Below are positions 17,095 through 25,718 of a DNA stretch of 62,720 bases, in pieces. The DNA comes from CAZXWK01 sp964644675 (GTDB lineage Bacteria; Actinomycetota; Coriobacteriia; Anaerosomatales; JAAXUF01), in contig CAZXWK010000008.1 in assembly GCA_964644675.1 (NCBI GenBank), forward strand, positions 1 through 62,720. Reading direction: 5' to 3'. The notes below the pieces were generated by a model. It searched no databases, was not told the origin of the DNA, and saw nothing but the letters and a program-made list of their open reading frames with translations. Position numbers and translations under genes: made by a program. Each line of letters starts with the position of its first letter. Positions within the stretch are counted from its first letter, which is position 1.

Positions 17095-17159
17095 CGGCGA
17101 GAGCGGCGCTTGGGCCGCATCCGCACCCCGCATCGAGATGGTCCCGCGGCCGTCGGCTC

Positions 17160-18950
17160 CTACGAGTCGGCGGCCGTGTCGCTTTCGGCGGCCCGGCGCG
17201 GGCGCACCGACTCCTCCTCGGCGCGCACGGGCGCACCGAGGGCGATGACGACGACGACCAGCAGCAGCGACGCGCCGAGCGAGAGCAGGAAGGAGGTCCC
17301 GTCCCATGCTACCTCGTGGCCGAGCACGAACGAGAGCTGGCGCGCGGCCGAGTGCGCGCTGTAGACGATTGCGGCGCCCAGCAGCGCGCCGGCGATCGCC
17401 CAGCCACGCGACGCGCGCTTCGAGAGCCACGACATCGCCGCTGCTGCGATCGCCCAGCCGAGCAGCGCGACCCACGCCGCAGGGGCCGCGAACGCCGCGC
17501 GGACGGCGCCCGAAGCCGCGACGCCCGCGGCCGGGTCGAGGAAGAGCGCCGGGTTCACCGCCGAGTAGGGCGCCACGCCACCCGATGACGCCGACGCCAG
17601 CAACGCGAGCGCCCCGCCCAGGAATCCGGCGGCCGCAGCCGTGAGTGGCGGGAGCGCGAACCCGGCGAGCAGCGGCATCGCGTAGGGCACGCGAGCGACC
17701 GCGAGCACGGGCGCGGAGAGCGGCAGCACGGCGGCGCCTGCGCTGCGACGCGCGGCGAACCACCACCAGAGCGCGCTCGCGATCGCGAAGCACGACGCGA
17801 GTAGCCACAGGCGCTGCGCGAAGAGCCCGATCGCGAACGCGAGCAGCCCCAGCCCGGTTCCGAGCGAGGGCGCGAGCGCGCCCGCGACGCCCACGAGCGC
17901 GGCCCCCGCGAGCACCGCGATCGAGCTCACAGGCAGCGGCGCGAGGCCGGCCCACGCAAGCCATGCGGACTCGACCGCCGCCACCGCGCGGAGCAGCGTG
18001 AAGCCGGCGCGGCCTTGCAGCCGATCCCACAGCCCGACGCGCTTCCAGCCGGGCGCCTCGTTCTCGTCCTCAAGGTCCTCGGCGGCGTACGCCTCGACGA
18101 GCCCGGCGAGCGAGGTCCGGCCCTGAGCCGGGTCGCCCAGGTGCGGCAGCAGGTTGTCGGCGAAGCGCGCGACGCTGGGGTACCGGTCGGACGGACGCAG
18201 GCCGAGCGCCGCGAGCAGCACGTCGTCGATGGCCGCTCCGAGTTCGGGCTCGTACTCGCTGGGCGCTGGAGTCTCGAGCGTCTCGAGCGCGACGATCGCC
18301 GCTTGGGGCGACTCGGCGTCGAACGGGTTGGCAGCGGTGAGGCACTCGTAGACGAGCGCGGCGAGCGCCCACTCGTCGGTCTCGGGTCCGACGCGCATCC
18401 CCTCGAGCTGTTCGAGCGGCATGTAGCCGACGGTGCCGCCCGTGCCGCTGCCGTGCCCCGTTACCGACGAGAGTGCCGCCATCCCGAAGTCGGCGACCTT
18501 CACACGACCGTCGCGCGTCACGAGCACGTTCGCCGGCTTGATGTCGAGGTGCAGGACGCCGTTGGCGTGCGCGAACTCGAGCGCGTCGCTCACCGCCGAG
18601 AACACCGCTGCGGTCTCGTCGAGATCGAGTGGTCCGCCCAGGTCTTCGAGCAGCTCCTCGAGCGAAGCGCCGTCCACGTGCTCCATGATCAGGAACGCTT
18701 CGTCGGAGTCGGTCGCGAAGTCGTGCACGGTCACGATCGACGGGTGGTTGAGCATCGCCGAGGTGCGCGCCTCGGCCAGGCCGGGCGGGTCGTGCTGCGG
18801 GTCGCCGTAGGCGTCGAGAGGGAGGTCGAGCCGCTTGATGGCGACCCGCCGCTGCATCCGCGTGTCCCACGCGAGGACCACGGTGCCGTAGCCGCCCTCG
18901 CCGAGCTCGTCGAGGGGGCGGTAGCGGTCGAGAATGAGCTGCTGCTCCAC
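17160..18950 (-). CDS. Membrane Ser/Thr protein kinase with non-RD catalytic loop
   Basis: A 596-residue protein. GTG 18950 is chosen because GGGAGG lies just upstream and the kinase begins at once (LILDRYRPLDELGEGGYG). Kinase domain 1-270: K39 (VAIKRLD), catalytic loop HLDIKPANVLV with Leu replacing the usual Arg next to Asp (H134-L135-D136), and DFGMAAL. After a charged linker (280-330), residues 335-575 form about eight to ten Ala-rich membrane segments. No PASTA or other extracellular sensor is present, so signal input may come through the membrane part. It converges on the RND pump gene and diverges from the rhodanese. Confidence 0.88.
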   Translation of the reverse strand: MEQQLILDRYRPLDELGEGGYGTVVLAWDTRMQRRVAIKRLDLPLDAYGDPQHDPPGLAEARTSAMLNHPSIVTVHDFATDSDEAFLIMEHVDGASLEELLEDLGGPLDLDETAAVFSAVSDALEFAHANGVLHLDIKPANVLVTRDGRVKVADFGMAALSSVTGHGSGTGGTVGYMPLEQLEGMRVGPETDEWALAALVYECLTAANPFDAESPQAAIVALETLETPAPSEYEPELGAAIDDVLLAALGLRPSDRYPSVARFADNLLPHLGDPAQGRTSLAGLVEAYAAEDLEDENEAPGWKRVGLWDRLQGRAGFTLLRAVAAVESAWLAWAGLAPLPVSSIAVLAGAALVGVAGALAPSLGTGLGLLAFAIGLFAQRLWLLASCFAIASALWWWFAARRSAGAAVLPLSAPVLAVARVPYAMPLLAGFALPPLTAAAAGFLGGALALLASASSGGVAPYSAVNPALFLDPAAGVAASGAVRAAFAAPAAWVALLGWAIAAAAMSWLSKRASRGWAIAGALLGAAIVYSAHSAARQLSFVLGHEVAWDGTSFLLSLGASLLLVVVVIALGAPVRAEEESVRPRRAAESDTAADS

Positions 18951-19098
18951 ACGCCTCCCGTCGAATCGCCGCCGCCCTCGGCCGCGCGGCGAATCGTTCT
19001 CGGCCGGCGCGGTCCGCATCGCCACCATTCTAGCCGAGCGCCCTGACTCGCCGGAGCTGGGGCATACTCTGGGTCGGACGCATCCAGAGAGGGGACCG

Positions 19099-19413
19099 AT
19101 GTTCGGATTCGGCGTCAAGACGATCACCACCGAGCAGCTCGCCGAGAAGCTCGCGACCGGCAAGCCGGTGCTCATCGACGTGCGCGAGCCCTACGAGTTC
19201 GCCGCCGGGCACATCAAGCAGGCGCGCAACATCCCGCTCGGCACGCTGCGCGACGCGGCGAGCAAGCTCGATCCGGCCGCCGAGACGCTCGTCATCTGCC
19301 AGAGCGGGCACCGGAGCGCGACCGCCGTCCGAATCCTGCGCAAAGCGGGCTTCACCGACGCGTACAGCGTGAAGGGCGGCATGACCGCGTGGCGCGGGAA
19401 GGTCGTGCGGTGA
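19099..19413 (+). CDS. Single-domain rhodanese-like sulfurtransferase
   Basis: A 104-residue rhodanese, which moves sulfane sulfur via a persulfide. ATG 19099 follows GAGAGGGG. The fold signatures are LIDVREPYEFAAGHI and the active-site loop CQSGHRS, where the first Cys is the nucleophile, then GGMTAW near the end. Its stop overlaps the GTG of the glycosyltransferase (GTGA), so the two are coupled although no functional link is known. CATACT at 19063-19068 may be its -10. Confidence 0.92.
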   Translation: MFGFGVKTITTEQLAEKLATGKPVLIDVREPYEFAAGHIKQARNIPLGTLRDAASKLDPAAETLVICQSGHRSATAVRILRKAGFTDAYSVKGGMTAWRGKVVR

Positions 19414-20366
19414 CGGCGGTGTCTACCGGCGCGGAGCCGGGCGCGTCGCCGGCGCCTGGCGACGCACTCCCGCCGCTGCCCGCCGCACCGACGCTCACCG
19501 TCGTCATCCCCACGCTCGACGAGGAGTCGCGCCTGCCCGACCTGCTCGCGTGNNNNNNNNNNNNNNNNNNNNNNNNNNNNNNNNNNNNNNNNNNNNNNNN
19601 NNNNNNNNNNNNNNNNNNNNNNNNNNNNNNNNNNNNNNNNNNNNNNNNNNNNCAGGTCGAGCCGATCGAGGACACGCCGGCCAACCGAGTCGCGTGCGAA
19701 GCGGTCAACCTCTACCTGCTGCTCATGCAGTACGTCGCACCCCACGCGCCCGGCTTCTGCATCATGGTCCGCCGGGACGTCCACGAGCGCATCGGCGGCT
19801 TCGACGAGACGGTCGTCCTCGCCGAGGACCACGAGTACGTCCAGCGCGCCGCCGAGGTGGGCAAGTTCCGGATCCTGAACTCGGCACCCATGCGCACGAG
19901 CATGCGGCGCATCGAGAAGGAGGGCCTGGTCACCCTCGCGTTCAAGTACCTCTACTCCGAGCTCTACGTCGTGACCGGCCGACCCGTGAAGTCGGTGCCG
20001 TTCGAGTACGAGTTCGCCGCGTTCGGCGAGCAGACACCCGCCGAGACCCCCGCCGAGCGCACCGGCGTGCTCGTGGACTTCGCCGCGCTGCGCGAGCGGC
20101 TCGGGAAGCTAACGGAGCCCGTCGCGACCTTCTCGGCGGGTGAGCTCGAGAAGCTCAAGTCGCTCGGCTCGACGGCCGCGGGACCCGAGGCGGTCGACGC
20201 GCGGCTCGAGCGGCTCGCTCCCGAGGAGCTGCGCGCGCTGCACCGCTACCTGACGCGCCGCGCCGACATCGCGCGCCGGATGCCACCGATCGTGCTGCGT
20301 CGCGTGCGCCGGGCGGGCGAGCGGATCGTTCGGACGCTCGCCGACGACACCGGCCGCGAGGTCTGA
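19410..20366 (+). CDS. Family 2 glycosyltransferase (interrupted by an assembly gap)
   Basis: GTG 19410 overlaps the rhodanese stop. The N-terminal GT-A strand is clear (TLTVVIPTLDEESRLPDLL). The next roughly 34 codons are unknown bases, which removes the DxD region. After the gap the GT2 acceptor segment continues (FCIMVRRDVHERIGGFDE, VLAEDHEYVQRAAEVGK). A 110-residue C-terminal helical extension rich in Arg/Leu follows. The frame is open on both sides, but 100 N is a placeholder, so length and frame across it are not proven. Sugar and acceptor are unknown. Confidence 0.75.
   Translation: MTAVSTGAEPGASPAPGDALPPLPAAPTLTVVIPTLDEESRLPDLLAXXXXXXXXXXXXXXXXXXXXXXXXXXXXXXXXXXQVEPIEDTPANRVACEAVNLYLLLMQYVAPHAPGFCIMVRRDVHERIGGFDETVVLAEDHEYVQRAAEVGKFRILNSAPMRTSMRRIEKEGLVTLAFKYLYSELYVVTGRPVKSVPFEYEFAAFGEQTPAETPAERTGVLVDFAALRERLGKLTEPVATFSAGELEKLKSLGSTAAGPEAVDARLERLAPEELRALHRYLTRRADIARRMPPIVLRRVRRAGERIVRTLADDTGREV
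19553..19652. other. Assembly gap, 100 N
   Basis: Exactly 100 N inside the glycosyltransferase gene. The round number marks a scaffold join of unknown true length. Confidence 0.98.
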
Positions 20367-20518
20367 GCGCGAGGTCCGATCCGCAGCAGCGCGCGTCCGC
20401 GATCGGCTCGGACCGCCCCGCGTCCGCCTCCCCGCGCCGTCGCACGCGGATTGCTGGGTATGGTGTAGGTGGAGGGTCTTCTCCGTCGTACTTCGCGACA
20501 CGCCCTCCCGGAATCGGG

Positions 20519-22099
20519 ATGACAGCAGTGAGTACCGCCAAGCGAATAGCGCTCATCGAGGCCGGGTCCCCCAACCTCAACATCTACAGCCACGTGGCCA
20601 TGGGTCGCGGCGTGCCGTTGCTCGCGACGGTGGTGCACTCGGCGGGATGGGACGTTCGGGCGTTTATCGAGGACGTCTCCGGCAAGGGCTCGGTCGACTG
20701 GGAGTACGTGGCTTCCTTGAGCGTGGTCGGGTTCTCGGCGATCACCTGCACGATGCCCAGGACCGCCGAGCTGGTCGCGCGGACGCGGACGCTCAATCCG
20801 GGCGCGGTCATCGTCTTCGGGGGCCCGGAGCCGACGTGCGATCCCCAGCGCAGCTTCGACGCCGGTGCGGACATGGTGCTGCGCGGCGAGGCGGAGCTGA
20901 CGCTGCCCCGCTTGCTCGCAGTGCTGAGCGGCGAGTCCCGGGAGCCGCTCGCAGCCATCGAGGGGCTCGTCTGGCGCGAAGAGGGCGCCCTCCGAGAAGG
21001 GCCGCCCATGCGGCAGCTCACCAAGTTCGAGCTCGACGCGCTGCCACTCGTCGATCGCTCGCTCGTGCACAGGGCCGACTCAGCGTCGACCGCCGCTGTC
21101 TGGCGCACCCGGGGCTGCCCGAGCCACTGCGACTTCTGCGAGGTGTGCGAGATCTACCCGCGGTGCGTTCGCCGCTCCGACGACCGGACGCTCGCCGAGC
21201 TCATGGAGGCGCAAGCCGACGGGTTCCAAGGCGCGTTCCTCATCGACGACAACGCGGCGGCGAACAAGCCGGCGTTCATGGAGTTCCTGCGCAAGATCGC
21301 CGCGTCCGGCTACGCACGCTCGCTCGTGACCCAGCTGCGCGCGGACGCGATCTTCCGCAAGGACGGCCGCATCGACCGCGAGTTCCTGAAGCTGCTCAAG
21401 AGGGCGTCGGCGCTGACCATCGTCTGCGTGGGGGTCGAGTCAGCGAGTGACGAGGACCTCGAGGCGGTACACAAGAACATCGACTCGCAGCACATGGCCA
21501 AGGCGCTCAGGGCGATGAAGCGCGCGGGCATCCTGGTCCACGGCATGTTCATCGCGCTCACCGACGACTCGCGCGAGGCCATCAAGCGCAACGGCGACTA
21601 CGCGCGCAAGTACGTGACGTCGCTTCAGTACCTCTTCGAGACGCCGCTCCCCGGGACCAAGCGCACGCGCGAGCACGAGGCGGCGGGCAACCTCATCTTC
21701 AAGAGCCTCGAGGACCTCTCGCTCTACGACGGGATGCACTGCGTGCTGCGCCCGATGCAGATGCGCGCCGCCGAGATGCAGCAGCTGGTCGAGCGCGAGT
21801 ACCGCAGGTTCTACTCGGCTCGCCGCATCGTGGCCGCGGCTCTCAACGGCGCGTTCGTGCGGTTCCGCAGGCTCACCGAGGGTCAGAGGGCCGCGCTGCG
21901 TGCGCTTCCTGTGAGCCGTCGCATCAGGACGTGGCTGTGGTTCCACGCCGAGTACAAGTTCGGGCCGGTCGCGTTCCTCGCGCTGGGACGTCGCCGCGTC
22001 CGCGAGATCCTCCGCGATCCCGGCTACCAGGAGTTCGTCGAGCGGCTGCGCTCGCTCCACCCGTCCGAGAAGAGCGCCGGCGACGGCGTCGCTTCGTAG
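20519..22099 (+). CDS. B12-binding domain radical SAM enzyme
   Basis: A 526-residue protein. Residues 5-150 resemble a cobalamin-binding Rossmann domain (SPNLNIYSHVAMGRGVPLLA; GGPEPTCDPQ; GADMVLRGEAELTLPRLL). The radical SAM core starts with RTRGCPSHCDFC, ligands C200, C204, C207 for a [4Fe-4S] cluster, followed by further Cys (EVCEIYPRC). Conserved later elements include FLIDDN and VCVGVESASDEDL. The C-terminal 120 residues are helical and basic. This class (BchE-like) does methyl transfers, ring formations or rearrangements; the substrate cannot be told. ATG 20519 has only a weak ribosome site. Nearby sugar and dehydrogenase genes hint at envelope or lipid modification. Confidence 0.88.
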   Translation: MTAVSTAKRIALIEAGSPNLNIYSHVAMGRGVPLLATVVHSAGWDVRAFIEDVSGKGSVDWEYVASLSVVGFSAITCTMPRTAELVARTRTLNPGAVIVFGGPEPTCDPQRSFDAGADMVLRGEAELTLPRLLAVLSGESREPLAAIEGLVWREEGALREGPPMRQLTKFELDALPLVDRSLVHRADSASTAAVWRTRGCPSHCDFCEVCEIYPRCVRRSDDRTLAELMEAQADGFQGAFLIDDNAAANKPAFMEFLRKIAASGYARSLVTQLRADAIFRKDGRIDREFLKLLKRASALTIVCVGVESASDEDLEAVHKNIDSQHMAKALRAMKRAGILVHGMFIALTDDSREAIKRNGDYARKYVTSLQYLFETPLPGTKRTREHEAAGNLIFKSLEDLSLYDGMHCVLRPMQMRAAEMQQLVEREYRRFYSARRIVAAALNGAFVRFRRLTEGQRAALRALPVSRRIRTWLWFHAEYKFGPVAFLALGRRRVREILRDPGYQEFVERLRSLHPSEKSAGDGVAS

Positions 22100-22256
22100 C
22101 CGCACCGCACCCGGCCCGGAGCCGATGTCGCGCCGTCTGCCGCTGCTGAGCGAGCCGACGGCGCGACGCCTCGTCACTCGCCTGCCTCCGTTTGTGCCGT
22201 GGGAATGAACCAATTACAGGTATAGGACGCTCGCTCGCCTCTGGAGGCGATTGCTC

Positions 22257-22282
22257 ATGCTTTGGACGATCATTCTGATCCT
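22257..22282 (+). CDS. Start of a small membrane protein, Lmo0937-like (cut by gap)
   Basis: ATG 22257 follows GGAGG (22243-22247) at ideal spacing and encodes MLWTIILIL before the gap. This opening matches the roughly 50-residue lmo0937-type membrane peptides that typically begin MLWTI, often stress induced. Only nine codons are visible, so the call rests on the start motif and the ribosome site. Confidence 0.5.
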
Positions 22283-22382
22283 NNNNNNNNNNNNNNNNNN
22301 NNNNNNNNNNNNNNNNNNNNNNNNNNNNNNNNNNNNNNNNNNNNNNNNNNNNNNNNNNNNNNNNNNNNNNNNNNNNNNNNNN
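22283..22382. other. Assembly gap, 100 N
   Basis: Exactly 100 N, a scaffold join of unknown true length. It removes the rest of the small membrane protein and part of the region upstream of the dehydrogenase. Confidence 0.98.
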
Positions 22383-22506
22383 TCGCGCCTCGATTCGATC
22401 GCGCGTACGACGCACCGACCCCATCGGGCTCCCACGCGCGCTCCCACGCCGCTACCATCGGTCTTGTCGATCGATGCGCGGCGGTCGCGCTGCGCGAGGA
22501 GGAGCG

Positions 22507-23466
22507 ATGAAGGCACTCTGGCTTGAGGACGGGCAGCTGTCGGTCCGCGAGGTGGACCCGCCGAGCGCGGACGGCGAGGCGCTCGTGCGCGTGCTGCTCT
22601 CCGGTGTCTGCGGCACCGACATCGAGCTGACCCGCGGCTACTACCCGTACGCGGGGGTCCTCGGCCACGAGTTCGTCGGCGAGGTCGTCGAGGCGCCGGA
22701 CGAGTCGTGGGTGGGGGAGCGCGTGGTCGGCGACATCAACGCGGTCTGCGGCGCGTGCGAGCAGTGCGCCGGCGGCCGGCCGACCCATTGCGAGGACCGC
22801 ACGGTGCTCGGCATCGTCGCGCGCGACGGCGCGCACGCCGAGTACGTGCGGCTGCCAGTCGCGAACCTGCACCACGTGCCCGACTCGGTCCCCGACGAGG
22901 CCGCGGTCTTCACCGAGCCGCTCGCCGCCGCGGTCGAGGTGCTCGAGCAGGTGCACGTCGCGCCGACCGACCGCGTGCTGCTGGTCGGCGCCGGGCGGCT
23001 CGGGCAGCTCGTCGCGCGCGTGCTCTCGCTCACCGGCGCGCACCTGCGCGTCGTTGCCCGCCACCCGCACCAGCAGGCGCTCCTCCACGACGCGGGCATT
23101 GCCACCATCGCCGAGGACCACGTCGCCGAGAACCGCTGGGACGTCGTGGTCGAAGCGACCGGCTCGCCGTCGGGACTCGACCTCGCGCGGCGCGCGCTGC
23201 GCCCGCGCGGGACGCTGGTGCTCAAGTCCACGTACGCGGGCGAGGTCACGCTCGACCTGTCGCCGTTCGTGGTCGACGAGATCACGATCGTCGGCTCGCG
23301 CTGCGGCCCCTTCGAGCCGGCGCTGCGCCTGCTCGCCGCCGGCCTCGTCGACCCGCTGCCGCTCGTCTCGGCGACCTACGCGCTGTCGGACGCGGTCGAA
23401 GCGGTCGAGGTCGCGCAGCGGCGCGACGTGATGAAGGTGCTGCTGCGGCCGAACGGCGGCGCCTGA
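22507..23466 (+). CDS. Zinc-containing medium-chain alcohol dehydrogenase family protein
   Basis: A 319-residue MDR oxidoreductase, slightly shorter than the usual 340-350. ATG 22507 follows GAGGAG. Catalytic zinc ligands are C35 (SGVCGTD) and H54-E55 (GHEFVGE); the structural zinc is held by C81, C84, C87 and C95 (CGACEQC, THC). The Rossmann domain has VLLVGAGRLGQL and later VVEATGSPSGL. It should oxidise an alcohol or polyol with NAD(P); substrate unknown. The gene appears to be alone, with a gap just upstream. Confidence 0.9.
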   Translation: MKALWLEDGQLSVREVDPPSADGEALVRVLLSGVCGTDIELTRGYYPYAGVLGHEFVGEVVEAPDESWVGERVVGDINAVCGACEQCAGGRPTHCEDRTVLGIVARDGAHAEYVRLPVANLHHVPDSVPDEAAVFTEPLAAAVEVLEQVHVAPTDRVLLVGAGRLGQLVARVLSLTGAHLRVVARHPHQQALLHDAGIATIAEDHVAENRWDVVVEATGSPSGLDLARRALRPRGTLVLKSTYAGEVTLDLSPFVVDEITIVGSRCGPFEPALRLLAAGLVDPLPLVSATYALSDAVEAVEVAQRRDVMKVLLRPNGGA

Positions 23467-23486
23467 ACCGGGAAGCGGATCGACTC

Positions 23487-24092
23487 CTACTTAGCCGGTG
23501 ACGCAAGAATCTTGGTGAAGCCCTGACCGCCTGAATCGGCGTTCTGGGACCAGCTCCCCGGATCCGAGTCGACCACCTTGTATGAGCCCGGTGGCACGAC
23601 TTCGTTCGGCTTGGCGACCCAGGTGGCATTCGGGACCCCGCCCTGCCCGGGAAGGCCCGTCGTCTGCCACGGGCCGTACGTCTTGCCGTCGCTGCCCGCC
23701 AACGCGATAGTGCCGGGGGTCTGGCCCTTGCCGTCGTTCCAGTGATAGGTGGCGATCTCGGTGACCTTCATCGATTGAGCGGCGGTCCATTCGGGGGACG
23801 TGCCTCCGTTCTGGACCGCCTTGGGGTTACCGACATCCATCACGGGCTTCGCTGCCGACGATCCGCCGGCGCCTGCGTCCGCCCCGGCGTCGGGTTGTGG
23901 CGCGGGAGCCGACTGGCGCTGTAGCTCCTGGTTGCGGTAGTCGCTCTCCTCCTGCAGTTTGCGGTTCTCCTCCTGGCTGACTGCGGAGCAGGCGTCCGTA
24001 AGGAAGCACCCACTGCTCAAGGCTGCAGCGAGGGCTATCGCCAGAAGCGCCGTTGTCCTTCCGGGTCGAGTGCCTCGGTACTCCGTCCCCAT
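23487..24092 (-). CDS. Predicted lipoprotein of unknown function
   Basis: A 201-residue protein starting at ATG 24092 behind GGGAGGG. A basic N-terminus and hydrophobic stretch end in the lipobox LSSGC (Cys 29). A short coiled-coil-like charged stretch (QEENRKLQEESDYRNQELQR) and an Ala/Pro/Gly linker precede a C-terminal beta-rich domain of about 120 residues with many Trp/Gly/Pro (ATYHWNDGKG; YGPWQTTG; NATWVAKPNEVVPPG; VDSDPGSWSQN). I do not recognise the family; the motif pattern suggests a small carbohydrate- or surface-binding beta-sandwich. Confidence 0.75.
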   Translation of the reverse strand: MGTEYRGTRPGRTTALLAIALAAALSSGCFLTDACSAVSQEENRKLQEESDYRNQELQRQSAPAPQPDAGADAGAGGSSAAKPVMDVGNPKAVQNGGTSPEWTAAQSMKVTEIATYHWNDGKGQTPGTIALAGSDGKTYGPWQTTGLPGQGGVPNATWVAKPNEVVPPGSYKVVDSDPGSWSQNADSGGQGFTKILASPAK

Positions 24093-24200
24093 GATCCCTC
24101 CCCCGGACCGTGAATCGTTCATATCGACCGCCACTCAGTGCATCCCCCTCGTAAGCACTCGCAAACCGGGCGGTTACGCTATCGCACGCGTCGCACGTTG

Positions 24201-24229
24201 TTGCGGCTATCGACCTGCCCTGATAGACT
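24201..24229 (+). promoter_or_regulatory. Promoter of tRNA-Leu
   Basis: TTGCGG (24201-24206) and TAGACT (24224-24229) are 17 bases apart. Transcription would start about eight bases before the mature tRNA. Confidence 0.65.
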
Positions 24230-24244
24230 CTCCATTCGCGCTAC

Positions 24245-24330
24245 GCGGGTGTGGCGGAATGGCAGACGCGCATGGTTCAGGTCCATGTGGGGGCAACCCC
24301 GTGGAGGTTCAACTCCTCTCACCCGCACCA
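24245..24330 (+). tRNA. tRNA-Leu (anticodon CAG)
   Basis: An 86-base class II tRNA. The acceptor arms GCGGGTG (24245-24251) and CACCCGC (24320-24326) pair fully, then A and an encoded CCA. The anticodon arm is CATGG-TTCAGGT-CCATG, giving CAG. A long variable arm (GGGGG CAA CCCC type) and the T arm GGAGGTTCAACTCC identify tRNA-Leu. It is flanked by its own promoter and terminator. Confidence 0.97.
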
Positions 24331-24341
24331 CGATTACTCGG

Positions 24342-24372
24342 CAGCCTCATCCCTCAGGGATGGGGCTGTTTT
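24342..24372 (+). terminator. Intrinsic terminator of tRNA-Leu
   Basis: CAGCCTCATCCC (24342-24353) pairs with GGGATGGGGCTG (24357-24368) around TCA, followed by TTTTCGTTTT. It is one of the few hairpins here with a true T run. Confidence 0.85.
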
Positions 24373-24528
24373 CGTTTTCGCGGCCCGACGTCCGTTCGCC
24401 GAGAACCCCGACTGAACTGCCGAGTTTGAAGCGGAATCGAGGCGGGTATTGATTTTTTTAAGACGGCACTTGATTTTCTCAACCGACAGGTCCATGATGG
24501 GCTCGTCGGAATCAAGGAGGAACCACTG

Positions 24529-24900
24529 ATGGCGAACGACTGGCATCAACTCACGGACCTCACGGGCGACCGCTCGTTCTCGGTCGCGTCGGTGCGCCTG
24601 GGGGACAGCGGAATCACGATCGAAGGCGATTTCGACCTGCCGCCGCTCGCTCGGCTGCGCTACGAGGACCAGGTCTTCGTAAGCGCCTTCGTGCGCAGCC
24701 ACGGCTCGATCAAGGACATGGAGAAGGCGTTCGGGATCAGCTATCCCACCGTGAAGAACCGGTTGAACCGCATCATCGAGCAGCTGCCGCTGGTCGAGGT
24801 CATCGAGACCCCGTCACAGCCGGCGGGCGACGACGTGCTCGGCATGCTCGAGCGCGGTGAGATCACGGCCGAGCAGGCCGCCGAAAGGCTCAGGCGATAG
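24529..24900 (+). CDS. DUF2089-family protein with SHOCT-like tail
   Basis: A 123-residue protein starting at ATG 24529 behind AAGGAGG. Residues 30-90 have the DUF2089 helix-turn-helix-like core (LARLRYEDQVFVSAFVRSHG; KAFGISYPTVKNRLNRI). The last 25 residues (DVLGMLERGEITAEQAAERL) are the short SHOCT-like helix pair found in DUF2089, YvlB and LiaX proteins. First gene of a three-gene set with a membrane protein and another SHOCT-like protein. An envelope-stress regulatory role is inferred from those relatives. Confidence 0.82.
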   Translation: MANDWHQLTDLTGDRSFSVASVRLGDSGITIEGDFDLPPLARLRYEDQVFVSAFVRSHGSIKDMEKAFGISYPTVKNRLNRIIEQLPLVEVIETPSQPAGDDVLGMLERGEITAEQAAERLRR

Positions 24901-24902
24901 CG

Positions 24903-25187
24903 ATGAGGATGCCACCCGCGATCTTCGACCTCCGCGTGGCTGACAGCGGCAAGCGCCCGTTCCGCATCTGGCTCCCGGTCTTCCTGCTGTGGCCGCTTGC
25001 GATCGTCCTGTTCGTCTTGGGGTTCGTGGTGACGATCCTCGTCGACATCGTGCTGGTGATCTTTGGGCAGCGGTTCCACGGCTACACGATGTTTCTGCTC
25101 GGCTGCCTCGACCTGCTGACCGAGACGCACGGCTTGACCGTGTACGTCCGCAACGAGAACACGTACGTGGACCTGACGGTCCGATGA
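24903..25187 (+). CDS. Small membrane protein with one or two membrane helices
   Basis: A 94-residue protein beginning two bases after the preceding stop. Residues 22-58 form a long hydrophobic block (WLPVFLLWPLAIVLFVLGF then VVTILVDIVLVIFG), probably two membrane helices or a hairpin. The soluble C-terminus (NTYVDLTVR) is short. No family recognised. Its place between two SHOCT-like genes suggests it is the membrane partner of that operon. Confidence 0.75.
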   Translation: MRMPPAIFDLRVADSGKRPFRIWLPVFLLWPLAIVLFVLGFVVTILVDIVLVIFGQRFHGYTMFLLGCLDLLTETHGLTVYVRNENTYVDLTVR

Positions 25188-25202
25188 CGGAAGGTGAGAG
25201 AG

Positions 25203-25643
25203 ATGAGTGAAGACCGCGCCCGCATCCTGAACATGCTCGCCGAGGGCAAGATCACGGCCGCCGAGGCAGAGACGCTGCTCGACGCCCTCGAGACCAAGTC
25301 CGTGCCCGCCACGCCTCCGAGCGAGCCGGCGATCAAGGGTGACCCCGCGCCGCTGCTCGACGCGCTGCCAAAGTACCTCTACGTGAAGGTCGCCGCCGAG
25401 AACGGCGACAACGTGGACGTGAAGATCCCCATCGCGCTGGTGCGCTCCGGGCTGAAGCTCACCTCGCTCATCCCGCCGCAGGCGATGGACCAGATCAACG
25501 ACTCCATGTCCGAGCACGGCATGTCGATCGACTTCACCAACATGAAGCCGGAGGACATCGACGAGCTGGTGGCCGCGCTGCGCGAGATGGAGATCAACGT
25601 GGACTCCGCGAACGGCGACAAGGTCCGCGTGTACACCGCGTAA
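25203..25643 (+). CDS. SHOCT-like domain protein, envelope-stress operon
   Basis: A 146-residue protein with ATG 25203 behind GGAAGGTGAGAG. The N-terminal 30 residues (RARILNMLAEGKITAAEAETLLDAL) are the helix pair seen at the start of YvlB and LiaX. The remainder is a compact alpha/beta domain (LPKYLYVKVAAENGDNVDVK; MKPEDIDELVAALREMEINV) that resembles the C-terminal part of YvlB-type proteins without their DUF4097 beta-helix. Third gene of the operon, with a strong hairpin 24 bases downstream. Confidence 0.78.
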   Translation: MSEDRARILNMLAEGKITAAEAETLLDALETKSVPATPPSEPAIKGDPAPLLDALPKYLYVKVAAENGDNVDVKIPIALVRSGLKLTSLIPPQAMDQINDSMSEHGMSIDFTNMKPEDIDELVAALREMEINVDSANGDKVRVYTA

Positions 25644-25666
25644 GCACGGCCAGCCCCGACTGTCTC

Positions 25667-25697
25667 AGGCGGCCTCGCCCTTGCGGCGGGGCCGCCT
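25667..25697. terminator. GC-rich hairpin between convergent genes
   Basis: AGGCGGCC pairs with GGCCGCCT, extended by CGCC/GGCG with a CTTGC loop. It lies between the SHOCT operon and the minus-strand lipoprotein and can serve both. Confidence 0.65.
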
Positions 25698-25718
25698 CGG
25701 TGTGTGTCCGGGCGGGTG

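Noticed and set aside
13459..18030. A 1523-codon open frame on the minus strand across the RND pump and kinase genes
   Set aside because: It is antisense to a clear RND transporter, has low-complexity Arg/Asp/His-rich sequence and no family match. High GC creates such long shadow frames.
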